From: Gryganskiella cystojenkinii
Taxonomy: Eukaryota > Mortierellomycota > Mortierellomycetes > Mortierellales > Mortierellaceae
Direction: 5' to 3'
DNA: 28,318 bases
Assembly: GCA_015852425.1 (NCBI GenBank)
Contig: JAAAIG010000389.1
Span: 5,833-34,150, forward strand
Position 1 is the stretch's first letter, and every line of letters begins with the position of its first letter. Of this stretch, positions 18,853-28,318 are shown piece after piece. The notes below the pieces were generated by a model. The model had not been told where the DNA came from, ran no database searches, and worked only from the letters and a program-made list of their open reading frames with translations. The translations under genes were made by a program, and so were the position numbers.

Positions 18853-21206
18853 GTGAGCAAGATCTATGAAGCTGAGAGAAGTAGAGACTGATAGCCTTGA
18901 ACTCACTAACGAGAGGAAAGAGGGGCAGCGAGTGAGCAGAAGTAAAAGAAACTCTAAAAAAACGGAGGTGATGACTTGATCAAAAAACGCGATGGAGACG
19001 CGTATTTGGTGACGAGCGTAAATAGTATTTTTTTATACCTGATGGAGTCGACGATGATGATGATAGACTGGAGAAGGATGAGTCTGAAGAATACGACCTT
19101 GCAAGGCCAGAGTGGAAATGGAAAACTGTGGTTGACTCTACGACCGTTTGGGCAGGGGATGAGATGTTGGTGCATAAGCGGAGGATGTAAAGTAGGAGTG
19201 GTTCCTATGTCAAGCAAGGGTTGGGTGCAAGGACCGATATTCTGTCTGTATTTTTTGGCAGGAAAAAGGGATGGAATTGAACAGTTGCTCAGTAAAGAAG
19301 GAATGAAGGGCTGTGGGAGGTGAGGAAGGCAAATGTCAATTGTCAGATGAAGAATGGGATTTTAAAAAAAAAAGTGAAATGAGAATGAATGAAAGAACAT
19401 TGAATGTCTACGCGCCAAGAACGTGTTGCTCGTCGTCGCTCACTTTGCCGAAAGGGGAGAAAAAAAAGTTGTCAGTCTACCCTACGAGATCAATATTCTT
19501 CTCAGTCTCTATTGTTCAGGCCAGAGATGTCTGCAAACGATGTTGGATGGTTTTCTTTTTGTTGACAAACAGAGTGAGCAAAACACAGAGAATCAAAACA
19601 CAAAAACGGCAGTGCGTCTTGCTCTAATTTTCACAATTGTTTCGGAGACACACGAACCAGGTCCGTGTGCATTTGTGCATGAAGAAGGATGAGGGCTAGC
19701 CAAAGCCATGGATTATACTTCGATCGAGGTGAAAACTGTATGCCTCTCTAATCAATGAGTTAAGCGCATGGGTCTTGCGGTGCGAGATAAGCACTGCGAA
19801 ATACCTTACAAAAGAGCTGCTACTTTTGTTTAGGGTCATTGTGCGAAATGGAATGTAAAGCGCATGATCTATTCGAGGTCCTTCAGAGTTGCTCGCTTCT
19901 GCCTCACCTTCCGCCATTCTCTAATTTTTTCGTTGTCAATCTGCCTCCTTGCCTGTGCTTGTATTCAACCATGTCCTTTCGATCATTTCCCGCCTTCTCC
20001 CCTCAAAATGAACCATCCAGGAGACAAAAAATTTGATTTTTTCTTCCTATGTGTGTATTAAATCGATCCGATGAGCCAAAAGAAAACTTGCGCACTTACT
20101 TCCTTGTAACCAAGACAGAGGTCCAGATAAAAGGACAGCATGATAGGAACGAAAGCATTACCAAATGATATAACCTTGTTCATTTTTACATGGTTTGGCG
20201 AAGACAAAAATTAAACGCAGACCCAAAAAAAAAACCAAAGTCAAGAATGCAAGACCCATGGAAAAACATTGCGACTCTGGACCTTCCCCATTTCCGTTGC
20301 AAGAAAGGCTTCCATGGATCTACATATACAGAGGGATTGCTGCACTTCCCTAATCGAGCCACCATGCAAAACTTTGATTCGCCTTTATCCACGAGCACAA
20401 CGCCAGAAAAGAAACAGGTTGAGTTAGAAAACGAATATTTTTTCATGGCTAATGGCTTGAGCTTTTAAAACTCGACTGAGAAATAGAGAGGACTGATCAA
20501 GGAGGGTCGTCGGAAGGACGGCATTCTCGTAGGGGAGAAAAAAGGCGAGAGACAAACTGAAAGGGGAAACAATAAGATGCCTCCTTGTACCACCCACAAA
20601 CTCACAACAACAGATGCCGTCGTACATTTGCTGTTTTTGCGTGTTTTATTCTCGTTATTTTCCCTCTTCTTTTTATCAATAAACTGCGACCAACCACGCT
20701 TCCTTCCCTCCACATATCGACCATCCTCATTAGCGTCTCTTTGTCCATTTTCCGCGAAAAACCTCTTTACTACTTTTGTTGACTTCCATGAATAGAGCTG
20801 AGGATAGGCCATGTCTATTGTTCACACGTGAATGGAGTCGTTTTTTCTCGCCTGTCCGGAGTTGATTGCCGGTTATATTTACCTCCGCATGTTGATTTAA
20901 AAACCCTGAGGATTCTTGTCAAATGCAGACGCAAATAAAACTCATAGCTTTGCCCCTCCATTGCTTTTAAGTTGACAGACTTTTAAAAATAATAAAAGAA
21001 CTCCAGATTCTACTTGCTCTCGCAATTCAAGGGCGAGATAGAAGTAGACACGAAACACGTCCTTTCTCCTTCAACCTTTCTACCTTTTGAACCATATACC
21101 TACCTGCCCTGTTATATGGTCAATGTTCCACTATATTGTTTGTTTGTTTGTTTTTTCTGGCTCTTACTTTCGCCCTTTTGGCCTAAGCATGACTTATTTG
21201 TTTTAT
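18853..21206. other. 2.35-kb intergenic region upstream of the HMG gene
   Basis: It holds the promoter of the leftward HMG gene on the right and the 3' end of the leftward rRNA methyltransferase. The first 600 bp on the minus strand is mixed CT-rich leader-like sequence. Elsewhere only short frames occur. The longest ATG-started one is 92 codons (20190-20468), Lys/Pro-rich with no known motif. CT-rich, promoter-like patches occur at about 19880-20000 and 20580-20790. I see no tRNA or rRNA, and no transposon ends. Confidence 0.5.
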
Positions 21207-21207
21207 T
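21201..21207 (-). terminator. AATAAA hexamer overlapping the RCM1 stop codon
   Basis: On the minus strand the stop codon TGA (21209-21207) runs straight into AATAAAA, so the hexamer shares the A of the stop. Fungal poly(A) signals are loose and this may or may not be used. If used, the 3' untranslated region would be very short. Confidence 0.3.
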
Positions 21208-23255
21208 CAATCCTCGTCTTCTGATTCGTCTTCGTTTTCGTCCTGTGCAGCATGATCTGCTGTCGTAAATGGTGCTACCGATTCTGATGGGTCTGCAGCG
21301 TTTGGTGTAGATGCGGCTTTCGACTTTTTCTTCTTTTTCTTATTTTTTTTCTTCTTTTTTGGTGTTGATCCTTCCTGTGCTGTGCCTTCTGTTGTCGCTG
21401 AAAGTGTTGTGGTTGTTGTATTCGGTGTTGATTCCTCCGAAATTGCATCATGTTTTCTCTTGTTGGCATCAATCTTGGTATCGACATCCCGTTTCACTCC
21501 AGGCACACCAACGCTCTGACCCTTCCAAACAGGCGAAAGACCTGGGTTCTGATTCTTGTTCACTCTCTCAAAGCAGGCAACAAAGAACCCGTTCATCAAA
21601 TCGCCTTCGAGTCCACCGGGGACAGCTCGTACAACACAATCCGCGACTCTGGCGCGATCCTCATCTGTCTCAACCAACCCGGGAATATCACAGACATCGG
21701 CTGGGTAACCACGACGGTGCCACGTGGGCAAGACTTTGGATCGCGGACACAACTTCCACTTTGGCCAATGCTTTTTTAACAGGGTCGTCACGACGTGCTC
21801 GTTTTCTTCCGCATAGATGGAACAGGTTGAATATGAAATCTTTTGAACGTTCGGAAACGACATGGCCTTGGAGACACATTCGACCTGGAATTCGCCCAGG
21901 GATTTGAGACGTTCTTTCTTCTTTTCCTCGGCCGCGGCACGTTCAGCGGCCCCTCCGGTGGTGGTGGTTTCGAGGATCGTGGCTTGTTCTTGTTCATCAG
22001 CATAAGCGTCCACGAGATGGTCAAGTCGGTTGACAATACCTGATCCTGAACACGATGGGTCCAACAGGATGTGCGAGACCTTTGAGTTATCCTCTTCCGT
22101 AATGTCCAGTGTCAAGAATGAAGTATTCAGCGCCGTGATGTCTAACGATACGAAAAAAGATTCAATTTAGCATGCCACTGCAGCAATACCATTGTACTCC
22201 TTAGCTTTAACCACCGCTATGACAACTTACTGGTACATCCTGCTTTAGTGGTAAGTTTCTTCAAGATGTTCAAGCGTCGCAAATCCAAATCGCAAGCAAT
22301 GATCTTTCCGCCGTTTCCCATGCCCATCGCCAATTGACTTGTTTTGTTTCCAGGGGCTGCACATCCGTCGATTACATACGCGTTCTTTGGTGGATTGAGA
22401 ATCGCAGCTGGGAAACAAGAGGCTTTGTCCTGAAGAATTAGCACACCCGAGACATATAGTGGGTGCAAGTGCAAATCGGATTTCGGTGGGAAGACCAACA
22501 TAAAGTCCAGGTGCTCATCCTGATGAAAGCTGTTGGGTCCTGGAGGTGCTGGTGGTGATGGTGCAGACTCCAAGTATGTCCAGCCGTCGGTGATAAACTG
22601 TTGAATAACCTTCTGAGGTGTTGACTTGAGTAAATTGACGCGTACATATCGAGGAAGAAGGACTGTTGGTAGGTAAGGCATAGAAAGGGTGTTAGCCACA
22701 AAGGAAATCGCTATTTTTGCGTATGATTTTGAGAGTGGGATTATCATGGATATGAAACGTACGCTCCTCTTCGCCTTCAATGAGACCATCCTTCTTGGCG
22801 CCAACCTTGATCTTAGCCTTTACAAACTCGGCTTTCAGACGAGCCTTGTGCCGCATCACAGCTTGCTTCATGGGCCAAGCATCCGAGGCCTGGATCCCAC
22901 GTGATTGCAATAGAAGATCATGCAGCAGGAGCAGGGCTAAAGATCGAGTCAGCTTCTTTTCCAGCGTCAACAGCTTCGATTCCTGAAGGACTAATGATAA
23001 CGTTGTGTTGTCTGTATCCAAGAAAAGAAGATGCATAAGTTACCATAAGTCACCGTAAGGTTTCGTTTTGAGCGTCGATATCGCGGATCGAATACAACAG
23101 CTTATTTTCGACTTACGTTTGAGTGTTTCGCAAATGACTGCGTACATTCGTTTCTTGTCTGTGACATCAGCATTGCCGAGGGTCAATCCCTTAATGGACC
23201 CTTCTTTCTTGCCGAGCCTGTCGAGAATATCGGCCGCCTGCTTGTAAAAGTTCAT
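21207..23255 (-). CDS. RCM1: 25S/28S rRNA cytosine-5 methyltransferase (Rcm1/NSUN5 family)
   Basis: Four exons: 23255-23117, 23011-22763, 22662-22231, 22141-21207. Introns are 105, 100 and 89 bp and phases close to 584 residues. The N-terminus MNFYKQAADILDRL..EGSIKGL matches NSUN5/Rcm1, as do ETLK..LVLQESKLLTLEKKL and LPRYVRVNLLK. The methyltransferase domain has motif I VIDGCAAPGNKTS (about 227-238), motif IV DPSCSGSG with a cysteine near 304, and motif VI YSTCS with the catalytic cysteine near 380, followed by EENEHVV and GFFVACFER. Yeast Rcm1 makes m5C at C2278 of 25S rRNA in the nucleolus. The C-terminal 100 residues are extra, with a lysine-rich block (KKKKKNKKKKKKSK) that fits nucleolar retention and an acidic end. 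For exon 3 an upstream in-frame acceptor would add about 17 residues; I chose the acceptor with CTAAC 27 nt upstream. It shares a 204-bp promoter with the SET gene. Confidence 0.93.
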
Positions 23256-23459
23256 CCTCCTGACGTCTCTTTGTCCTGTGTGTTGGATAAAAGAAATTAA
23301 GAAAGGCGTCCGTCCATGGCTGGCACATAAAAAAAAAAAAGGAAATAAAAACTGCTAAGCCACTGAAGTAAACATATCCTCAGTTCGCCCAAATGCTTTC
23401 TCTGCTCCTTACTTCATTCGTCAAGTCAAAAGGAAACGCAGGACCATTCACATTCAAGC
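23256..23459. promoter_or_regulatory. Compact bidirectional promoter, RCM1/SET5
   Basis: 204 bp separates the two start codons of divergently transcribed genes, so both promoters and both leaders fit in this interval. It contains an A-tract of about 12 (23329-23340), a candidate nucleosome-excluding element. No clear TATA box is seen on either strand. Confidence 0.7.
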
Positions 23460-24907
23460 ATGGCTACCATCACCCCCGACGCCGCCGCCTTGACGGAGCG
23501 CATTGCTGAAATTAAAAAGACCGATCCTGGATTGGGCATCAAGAAGGTCCTCTCGACTATTCAAGCTCAGGAACCTACTTGGCTCGTATCCGAGAAGCGG
23601 GTCAAGAAGTTGATGTCTGAGGCCGGTATTGCTGTCGCTTCGGCCGAGGGAGAAGTCGATTCCTCGGTTCCCATCTCTCACATCGATACTGGAGTCGATA
23701 TTAGTGCGCTCACAAACGGACTCGTCGCCACCCGAATGATCAACAGGGTTATCGGAAAGGGTACGCTTTTTACTTTTTGCTGATCATCGTGGGTGGACAA
23801 CGAGTGCTGTCGCAATTTTGACGGAAGGACTGACTGAGCGACTATTCTCCTCGGGCTCACAATAGGTTTGTTTGCAACCCAGGATCTCCCCAAGGAAAAG
23901 ATCCTGTTTACGGAGTTCCCCTTCGTCTACTTCCCCCCTATGAAGCGCTACAACATGACATTGAAGGGCGAAGCCTGTGGACTATGCGCGCGTACAATTA
24001 AGGCAGGAGGAATCTACAGCTGCGGCTGTCCAAAGTGCGGCAGGATCAAGTACTGCACCAAAGGTAAGATGATCGCGACTCTTCCCATGCAGAGGTCTTG
24101 GAAATCTGCTAAGCACAACCAACCTTTCTCACCTTTTTTTATTTCATTGCTACCGTGCGCCTAATAGCTTGCAGAGATACCGCCTGGGACAGTCAGCACA
24201 AACTCGAGTGCGGGGCTTTGAACCCAGCCTTGAGGGATTACATCAACCTCTGTGTCAAGGAAAACTGGAATGCCGGCATGGGTGCGCTCCGTTGCTACGA
24301 ACGCATCTTGATCGCCAACGAGGAATCACCCGAGGAACTCGACCGGGTTCTCAAGCACTTGGACGCCTTTGCCACCGTCTCGCAGGAGGAACGTCAAAAG
24401 AGGGAATCGTCCTGGGACATGATGGGCTCAGAATCTCAGCGTCAGATCTGGGAGGATGCACTCAAGGCCCTGATCAAGGGTTGTCGTTACCCTTTGAAGG
24501 TTACGGCCAAAGATACCCCCAGTGTCTTGACAAAGCCCTTGCCTGAGGAGTTGAGTAAGACCTTGTTCTCAATGGAGACGTTCTTGAAGTTTATGGGTCG
24601 TTATAACATCAACAACCAGGACGGTGGACTGTACCTGCTGCACTCGGGATTGAACCACGCCTGTACCCCCAACGCGATTATTGATCATCCTGGAGCAGGA
24701 ACAAACTATGGTGTCAGTGTACGTCTGGCTAGGGATATCCGTCGGGATGAACAGTTGCAGATCACATACTGTGACCCCCGATGGGGACGGGAGACGAGAC
24801 AACAATACTTGAAGACCGAGTATATGTTTACGTGCAAGTGTAAGCGTTGCACGGGTAGCGATGATAGCCTAACTGAAGAGATCAAGACGGCCCTGAAGCT
24901 TGAGTAA
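23460..24907 (+). CDS. SET5: SET and MYND-finger protein lysine methyltransferase, Set5-like
   Basis: Three exons: 23460-23760, 23866-24063, 24168-24907, joined over GT..AG introns of 105 and 104 bp; 412 residues. Residues 1-60 carry a conserved helical region (LTERIAEIKKTDPGLGIKKVLSTIQAQEP..., then SEKRVKKLM) typical of fungal Set5. SET motif I follows at 97-105 (VIGKGLFAT). The MYND-type zinc cluster spans about 138-181 (C138, C141, C153, C155, C158, C164, C168, H177, C181). The SET core has GLNHACTPNAI (near 329), EQLQITYCDP and a post-SET CKCKRC. Yeast Set5 methylates histone H4 at K5, K8 and K12; the substrate here is inferred. The NHxCxPN motif is intact (NHACTPN), so activity is expected. 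An AATAAA at 24963-24968 lies 55 nt past the stop. Confidence 0.92.
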
Positions 24908-24962
24908 GAGAAACTGTTATTGTATTATCATAATATACGGGCATTTGGTCCATTGACGTAAA

Positions 24963-24968
24963 AATAAA
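24963..24968 (+). terminator. Poly(A) signal candidate after SET5
   Basis: AATAAA 55 nt downstream of the SET5 stop codon, in an AT-rich stretch. Confidence 0.45.
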
Positions 24969-26321
24969 AGAGCTGCTGGCAAGTCACTGACATACAACGG
25001 TCTTGACAGTTGAGTCAAAAATGAGAACGGTTGAAAGGCAACGGCCTTCCTTTTGTTGGAAATGGAAAGCCGTCTATCACTTTCAAGTGCGGGATGGAAA
25101 GTGATGGAGCGCTCTTTTGCCGCGGGATAGAATCAAATAGGCGAGTCGATCAGATAATTTTCGTTGTCCCTGGTCAAGCAACAGAACTTCTAAAACAGGT
25201 CTGTGAAGGAACGAAGGTCGGAGCGACTCTTTGTATCTTCTTTTGTTGAAGTGAGACCAGGGGGAAGGACGTGAGAGCAAAACTCATGCTTGTTGACCTT
25301 GTCCTTTTTTTAACTGACTTTGTTACTGACGAGCATTGTCTGCCTTGTGCTGGCTGAAGTGGGAAAGGCTGGCTCGTGGTGTGCGCGGCAGTTGCGTCAA
25401 CAAAGCAAGTTAAAACTGAACTGAAGAACAAGGAGAGGGCATGAGATAAAGTAAAGAAGGTCGCGAGCCAACTTGCCGAAGTCAGAGCCATGTCCACGTA
25501 AACTGATAAACATTCCAACGAAATGCTTTGTTGAATTTGTTGGTTTGGTAGGGCCGAAGGAAATGGCGATTTCTCTGTGGTTCAGAGTGCGCCAATCGTT
25601 TACTGAACAACAACTTTTTTCCTTTTTTGACGCCCAAGGTGTTGGCTTGTGCTGAAGTAGCAGAGGGCGATTGGAATCTCGTTGCGATAAGCAGCACATG
25701 TGTAAAAAAAAAACGTTTTAAGAAGTACAGTACAACCTGTCACAACGACATTATCATGGTACAGTGGAGTGATAGCAAAGCGATAAATCAAAGACCGAGC
25801 ATGAGTGATCTTGTTATCGATCGCTGAATGTGAGCAAAGAGGGATCCGGATGACCACAAAGTCGTTTCCTTCTTGTTTCTGCTTCCCCCACTGAAGAACT
25901 GGACTCCAAGAATCCCCTCTGTTCAAGTGAAGGATGGACCATCGATGGTGTGATCTGCAGGTTGAATTGATATTTGTGGGAAAGGACAGACACAACCCGG
26001 AAAGGGTACGAGAGAAATACCGCATCCGAAGACTCGAACACCTCCGTTGCATGATCTCGTTCCGGGTCTTGTTGTTCAAGCCTTTTGAAGACCTTATTAT
26101 AAATCAATCTGACCGCGCAAACATAAAGTCTGTCTTGTCTATTGATCTGCTTGCCGCTATTTATTATGCCGAGTGTGCACATTGCCTAAAGCCTGCAATT
26201 GGATTTCTTTGTCATTTAGTACCGCCGTTCCATTTGCAAACGTACTCACCTCTCGATCATTGATCGTTGAAGCTCAAGTTCTGTCTGTTCCTGGAATGGA
26301 GGTCAAATCAGCCAACTCGCC

Positions 26322-26356
26322 AAAAAAAAAAAAAAAAAAAAAAAAACACACACACA
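26322..26356. repeat. A25 tract followed by (CA)5
   Basis: Uninterrupted run of 25 adenines, then CACACACACA. A homopolymer of this length is the longest in the window and may carry sequencing-length error. Confidence 0.9.
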
Positions 26357-26501
26357 TAGACCACCACCATTTTTGTTATTTCTTTGTGTACAGACCTCGC
26401 GGTTCCCACCCTGTTTTCAAAGGGAAGCGAAAATAAAAATTAACCATTTGCAAGCTCGGGGGTCGAGGCCCAGTCCAACTTGATCGCGTCGCGAGCGTAC
26501 A

Positions 26502-26530
26502 GTACAATACAAAGACGTCCCGTATTGTAC
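26502..26530. repeat. Inverted repeat, 9-bp arms
   Basis: GTACAATAC (26502-26510) and its exact complement GTATTGTAC (26522-26530) flank an 11-nt spacer. GTACAGTAC-like units adjoin both arms. As RNA or cruciform it would be a short hairpin; as DNA it could be a dyad binding site. Confidence 0.6.
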
Positions 26531-27842
26531 AGTGCAGTACCTCGCCGCCACTTCTCTATCATTAAAAAGAGGGTTCGTTGTTATCGAGTCGAGTTTTTTT
26601 TTTTTTGGTGTTTAATTTTCTGCTTCAGAAAAATAACGAAATGCGCTATGTTTTGTTGCTACCTCTGAAAGGAAAAGAATGGGACGATGTGTGTGGATAC
26701 TCGAAGAATAAGAGAATTTTGGGGATAAACAAAAATGAAAAAGAACGAGTCCTGCATGTCCCGCCCAGGGTCGCTGAAATGGGTCTGGTCCATGTCCTTC
26801 GGCACCATGTTTGAACGTCTTTTGCTTTTTCTTTTCCTCTCGCTCTCTGCAGGCACGGGAGGAGAAGGGAGGTTATTCCTAGAGAAGGGAACAAAAAGGA
26901 GCACAAAGAGGTAGCAATTTGGACCTGCAGCTTGTTGCAGCTTCGTCCAAATGAGTGCTCGTGCTGAAGTCCCCCGATCAAGTCAAGACTTTCATATTTT
27001 CTGGGCCATACAACCACACATTACTGTTGCGTAATACAGGGCTGGGCACTTCTTTAAACTCTCACATCCCAGTGACCTTGCCCTCAATTGACACTATAGG
27101 GTTCTTCCTTGGTGCAATTCTAGATGTGGAACATCAAAGGGACAAACTTCTCTTTCATCTTTACGACCATCAATAGACTAATCATCGCTCCAATCGCAGC
27201 CACTGTATCGTCGCTGCATCTTTTGTCTCTTCCTCGCTTGGTTTGACAAAAATTGTATCGTCTTTTCCTCGCACTGTCCCTCAAATACAGCGTCTGAGGC
27301 ACAAACACAAAAAAAAAAGCTCAACCTTCCTTTTGGCTCTTTCCTTCCTGGTGAACAGTGCCAAAAAAAGAAGACACAAGGTTCTGTTTTGACTCTCGTT
27401 CTCTGTTCTTCTTGTCTTCCTGCACAATCACCCCGCCTTCTCTCGTCTTCGCTCTCGTAATACTTTGGGACAGTACACAATTACAGTATCATCACAACGT
27501 CGACTGCTTCTTTGATTTGTTTTGTACTCATTCTTGCACATTCACAAACACATACACCACCTGGTTCCAGTTTTGTGGATCATCTCTATTTTTTAACGAT
27601 TGATCTTTTCTTTCGAATCCTTTATCTTTTTCTTTCTTCTCTGCTCCTCTTTCGTTTTCACTTCACACTTGACAACCATTCGCCCGTGTTTAATTCTCTG
27701 AACTCGAGCACTTTTTTTTTTTAGCTCCTATACATACCACTGTACCCTTCGTCGTCACGCGAGACGAGCAGTAACCCCGATCCACGCGAACGATCACGTC
27801 TAGCAAGACCTTCAAAGTCGCCCTACCTACTACATACTCAAA

Positions 27843-28231
27843 ATGTCGCCATCACCGCTGCTCACAGATTCTGAGACAGCATTGTTTGAAGGCTATCATC
27901 GTATCTTGAACGAACCCTTTGCAGACAAGTATGAGGACAAGTGGGAAGATGCACCGTTCGATCGAGCTGTCGAGGAGTTCAAGGTCTTTTCAGAAGAACT
28001 CGGCTTCCGAGATCCATTCGAGGTCCTTTCTAAGTTCCGGATTACCTCTTATGAGGCCGCAAGAGAGGACTTGAAAACGGGGCCACCAATGTGTTTCCGT
28101 CCCGGTTGGAAAAGTCCATTATTAGGTGAGATCATTTCGACAGAACAACTCGTCGGTAAATGTCAGCACATTTCAGGTCCGGCCTTTACCGGTGTGGAAA
28201 GAGTCGTTGTCCTCGACTTTTGGGCTTCATG
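27843..28231 (+). CDS. Thioredoxin-fold protein, first exon only (partial)
   Basis: ATG at 27843 (context AAAATG) opens 129 codons plus two bases up to a strong donor (TG/GTAAGTG, GT at 28232-28233); the rest lies beyond the window. The exon ends with VVVLDFWAS and a split TG. codon. In thioredoxin-like proteins the next residues are W-C-x-x-C, so the intron falls just before the redox motif. The preceding 115 residues (MSPSPLLTDSE..., FEVLSKFRIT, GPAFTGVERV) are an acidic helical extension ending in the usual beta-strand. By analogy the protein could be a TlpA/redoxin-like oxidoreductase or a scaffold with an inactive fold; the active-site cysteines cannot be seen. The CT-rich leader upstream matches other genes here. 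Confidence 0.7.
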
Positions 28232-28318
28232 GTAAGTGTCTTGTAATCAAATAAACATTTAACCGAAGAACAGGCGCATAATTGCGGGCCTAAAAAAAAA
28301 TAAAAAAAAAAAAAAGAC
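28232..28318 (+). other. Start of intron 1 of the thioredoxin-like gene
   Basis: Begins GTAAGTG and runs to the window edge. It includes A-rich sequence and A-runs at the extreme end. No acceptor with an open frame is visible before the edge. Confidence 0.5.

Larger units (their letters stand above)
24969..27842. other. 2.9-kb intergenic region
   Basis: No gene recognised. It has overlapping plus/minus open frames at 25934-26263 (109 codons, ATG) and 25814-26182 (122 codons, minus) without family signatures, a 25-nt A-run followed by five CA units (26322-26356), an inverted repeat at 26502-26530, and from about 27370 a CT-rich stretch that is the likely promoter and leader of the thioredoxin-like gene at 27843. 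I see no tRNA-like cloverleaf or transposase fragment. Confidence 0.5.

Noticed and set aside
16123..18906. The HMG gene as the mucoralean sex locus (sexM/sexP)
   Set aside because: No triose-phosphate transporter or RNA helicase gene flanks it, and the protein is far longer than SexM/SexP. Kept only as a MATA-type HMG regulator.
20577..20795. 72-codon frame with a signal-peptide-like hydrophobic segment
   Set aside because: The hydrophobic stretch comes from a T/C-rich tract; overlapping frames look alike and there is no supporting context.
26322..26356. A25(CA)5 as the poly(A) tail of a retroposon
   Set aside because: No target-site duplication or reverse-transcriptase or SINE-like body found next to it; a simple microsatellite suffices.

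Overview
The window looks like nuclear DNA of an early-diverging filamentous fungus. My best guess is Mucoromycota, of the Mortierella type; this rests on protein style and gene structure, not on a marker gene. Protein genes carry short introns (about 75-125 bp, one of 323 bp) with GTAAG/GTATG-type donors and CTAAC-like branch points. Promoters and leaders are rich in C and T, proteins carry long Ser/Thr/Asn-rich inserts, and genes are 0.1-3 kb apart. I see no bacterial operon, rRNA, tRNA, CRISPR array or intact transposon.

Layout, left to right: a possible 26-codon start of a leftward gene (1-79); S-adenosylmethionine decarboxylase (2001-3908, +, two exons) behind a long leader with short upstream ORFs; an F-box/LRR-type protein (4859-6385, -); a nine-exon tRNA dimethylallyltransferase of the MOD5/TRIT1 family (6909-9584, +) with a second in-frame start at 7164; a four-helix membrane protein of unknown function (9667-10428, -); a 1.7 kb stretch without recognisable genes; an Atg22-type vacuolar transporter (12181-15287, -, five exons); a large MATA-type HMG-box regulator (16123-18852, -); a 2.3 kb gap; an Rcm1/NSUN5 rRNA cytosine-5 methyltransferase (21207-23255, -, four exons), head-to-head over 204 bp with a Set5-type MYND/SET protein methyltransferase (23460-24907, +, three exons); a 2.9 kb gap; and the first exon of a thioredoxin-fold protein (27843-28231, +) that runs off the right edge.

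Functional links are loose, as usual for a fungal chromosome arm. Three enzymes use S-adenosylmethionine: the decarboxylase for polyamine synthesis, the rRNA methyltransferase and the SET methyltransferase. Two modify translation RNAs: Mod5 acts on tRNA A37 and Rcm1 on large-subunit rRNA. Atg22 exports amino acids from the vacuole after autophagy. I did not find a clearly new multi-gene system. The best leads are the leader ORFs and enlarged inserts of the decarboxylase, the dual-start architecture of the tRNA enzyme, the orphan mating-type-like HMG protein, and the shared Rcm1/Set5 promoter. All exon boundaries were derived by hand from splice signals, frame closure and family alignment from memory.
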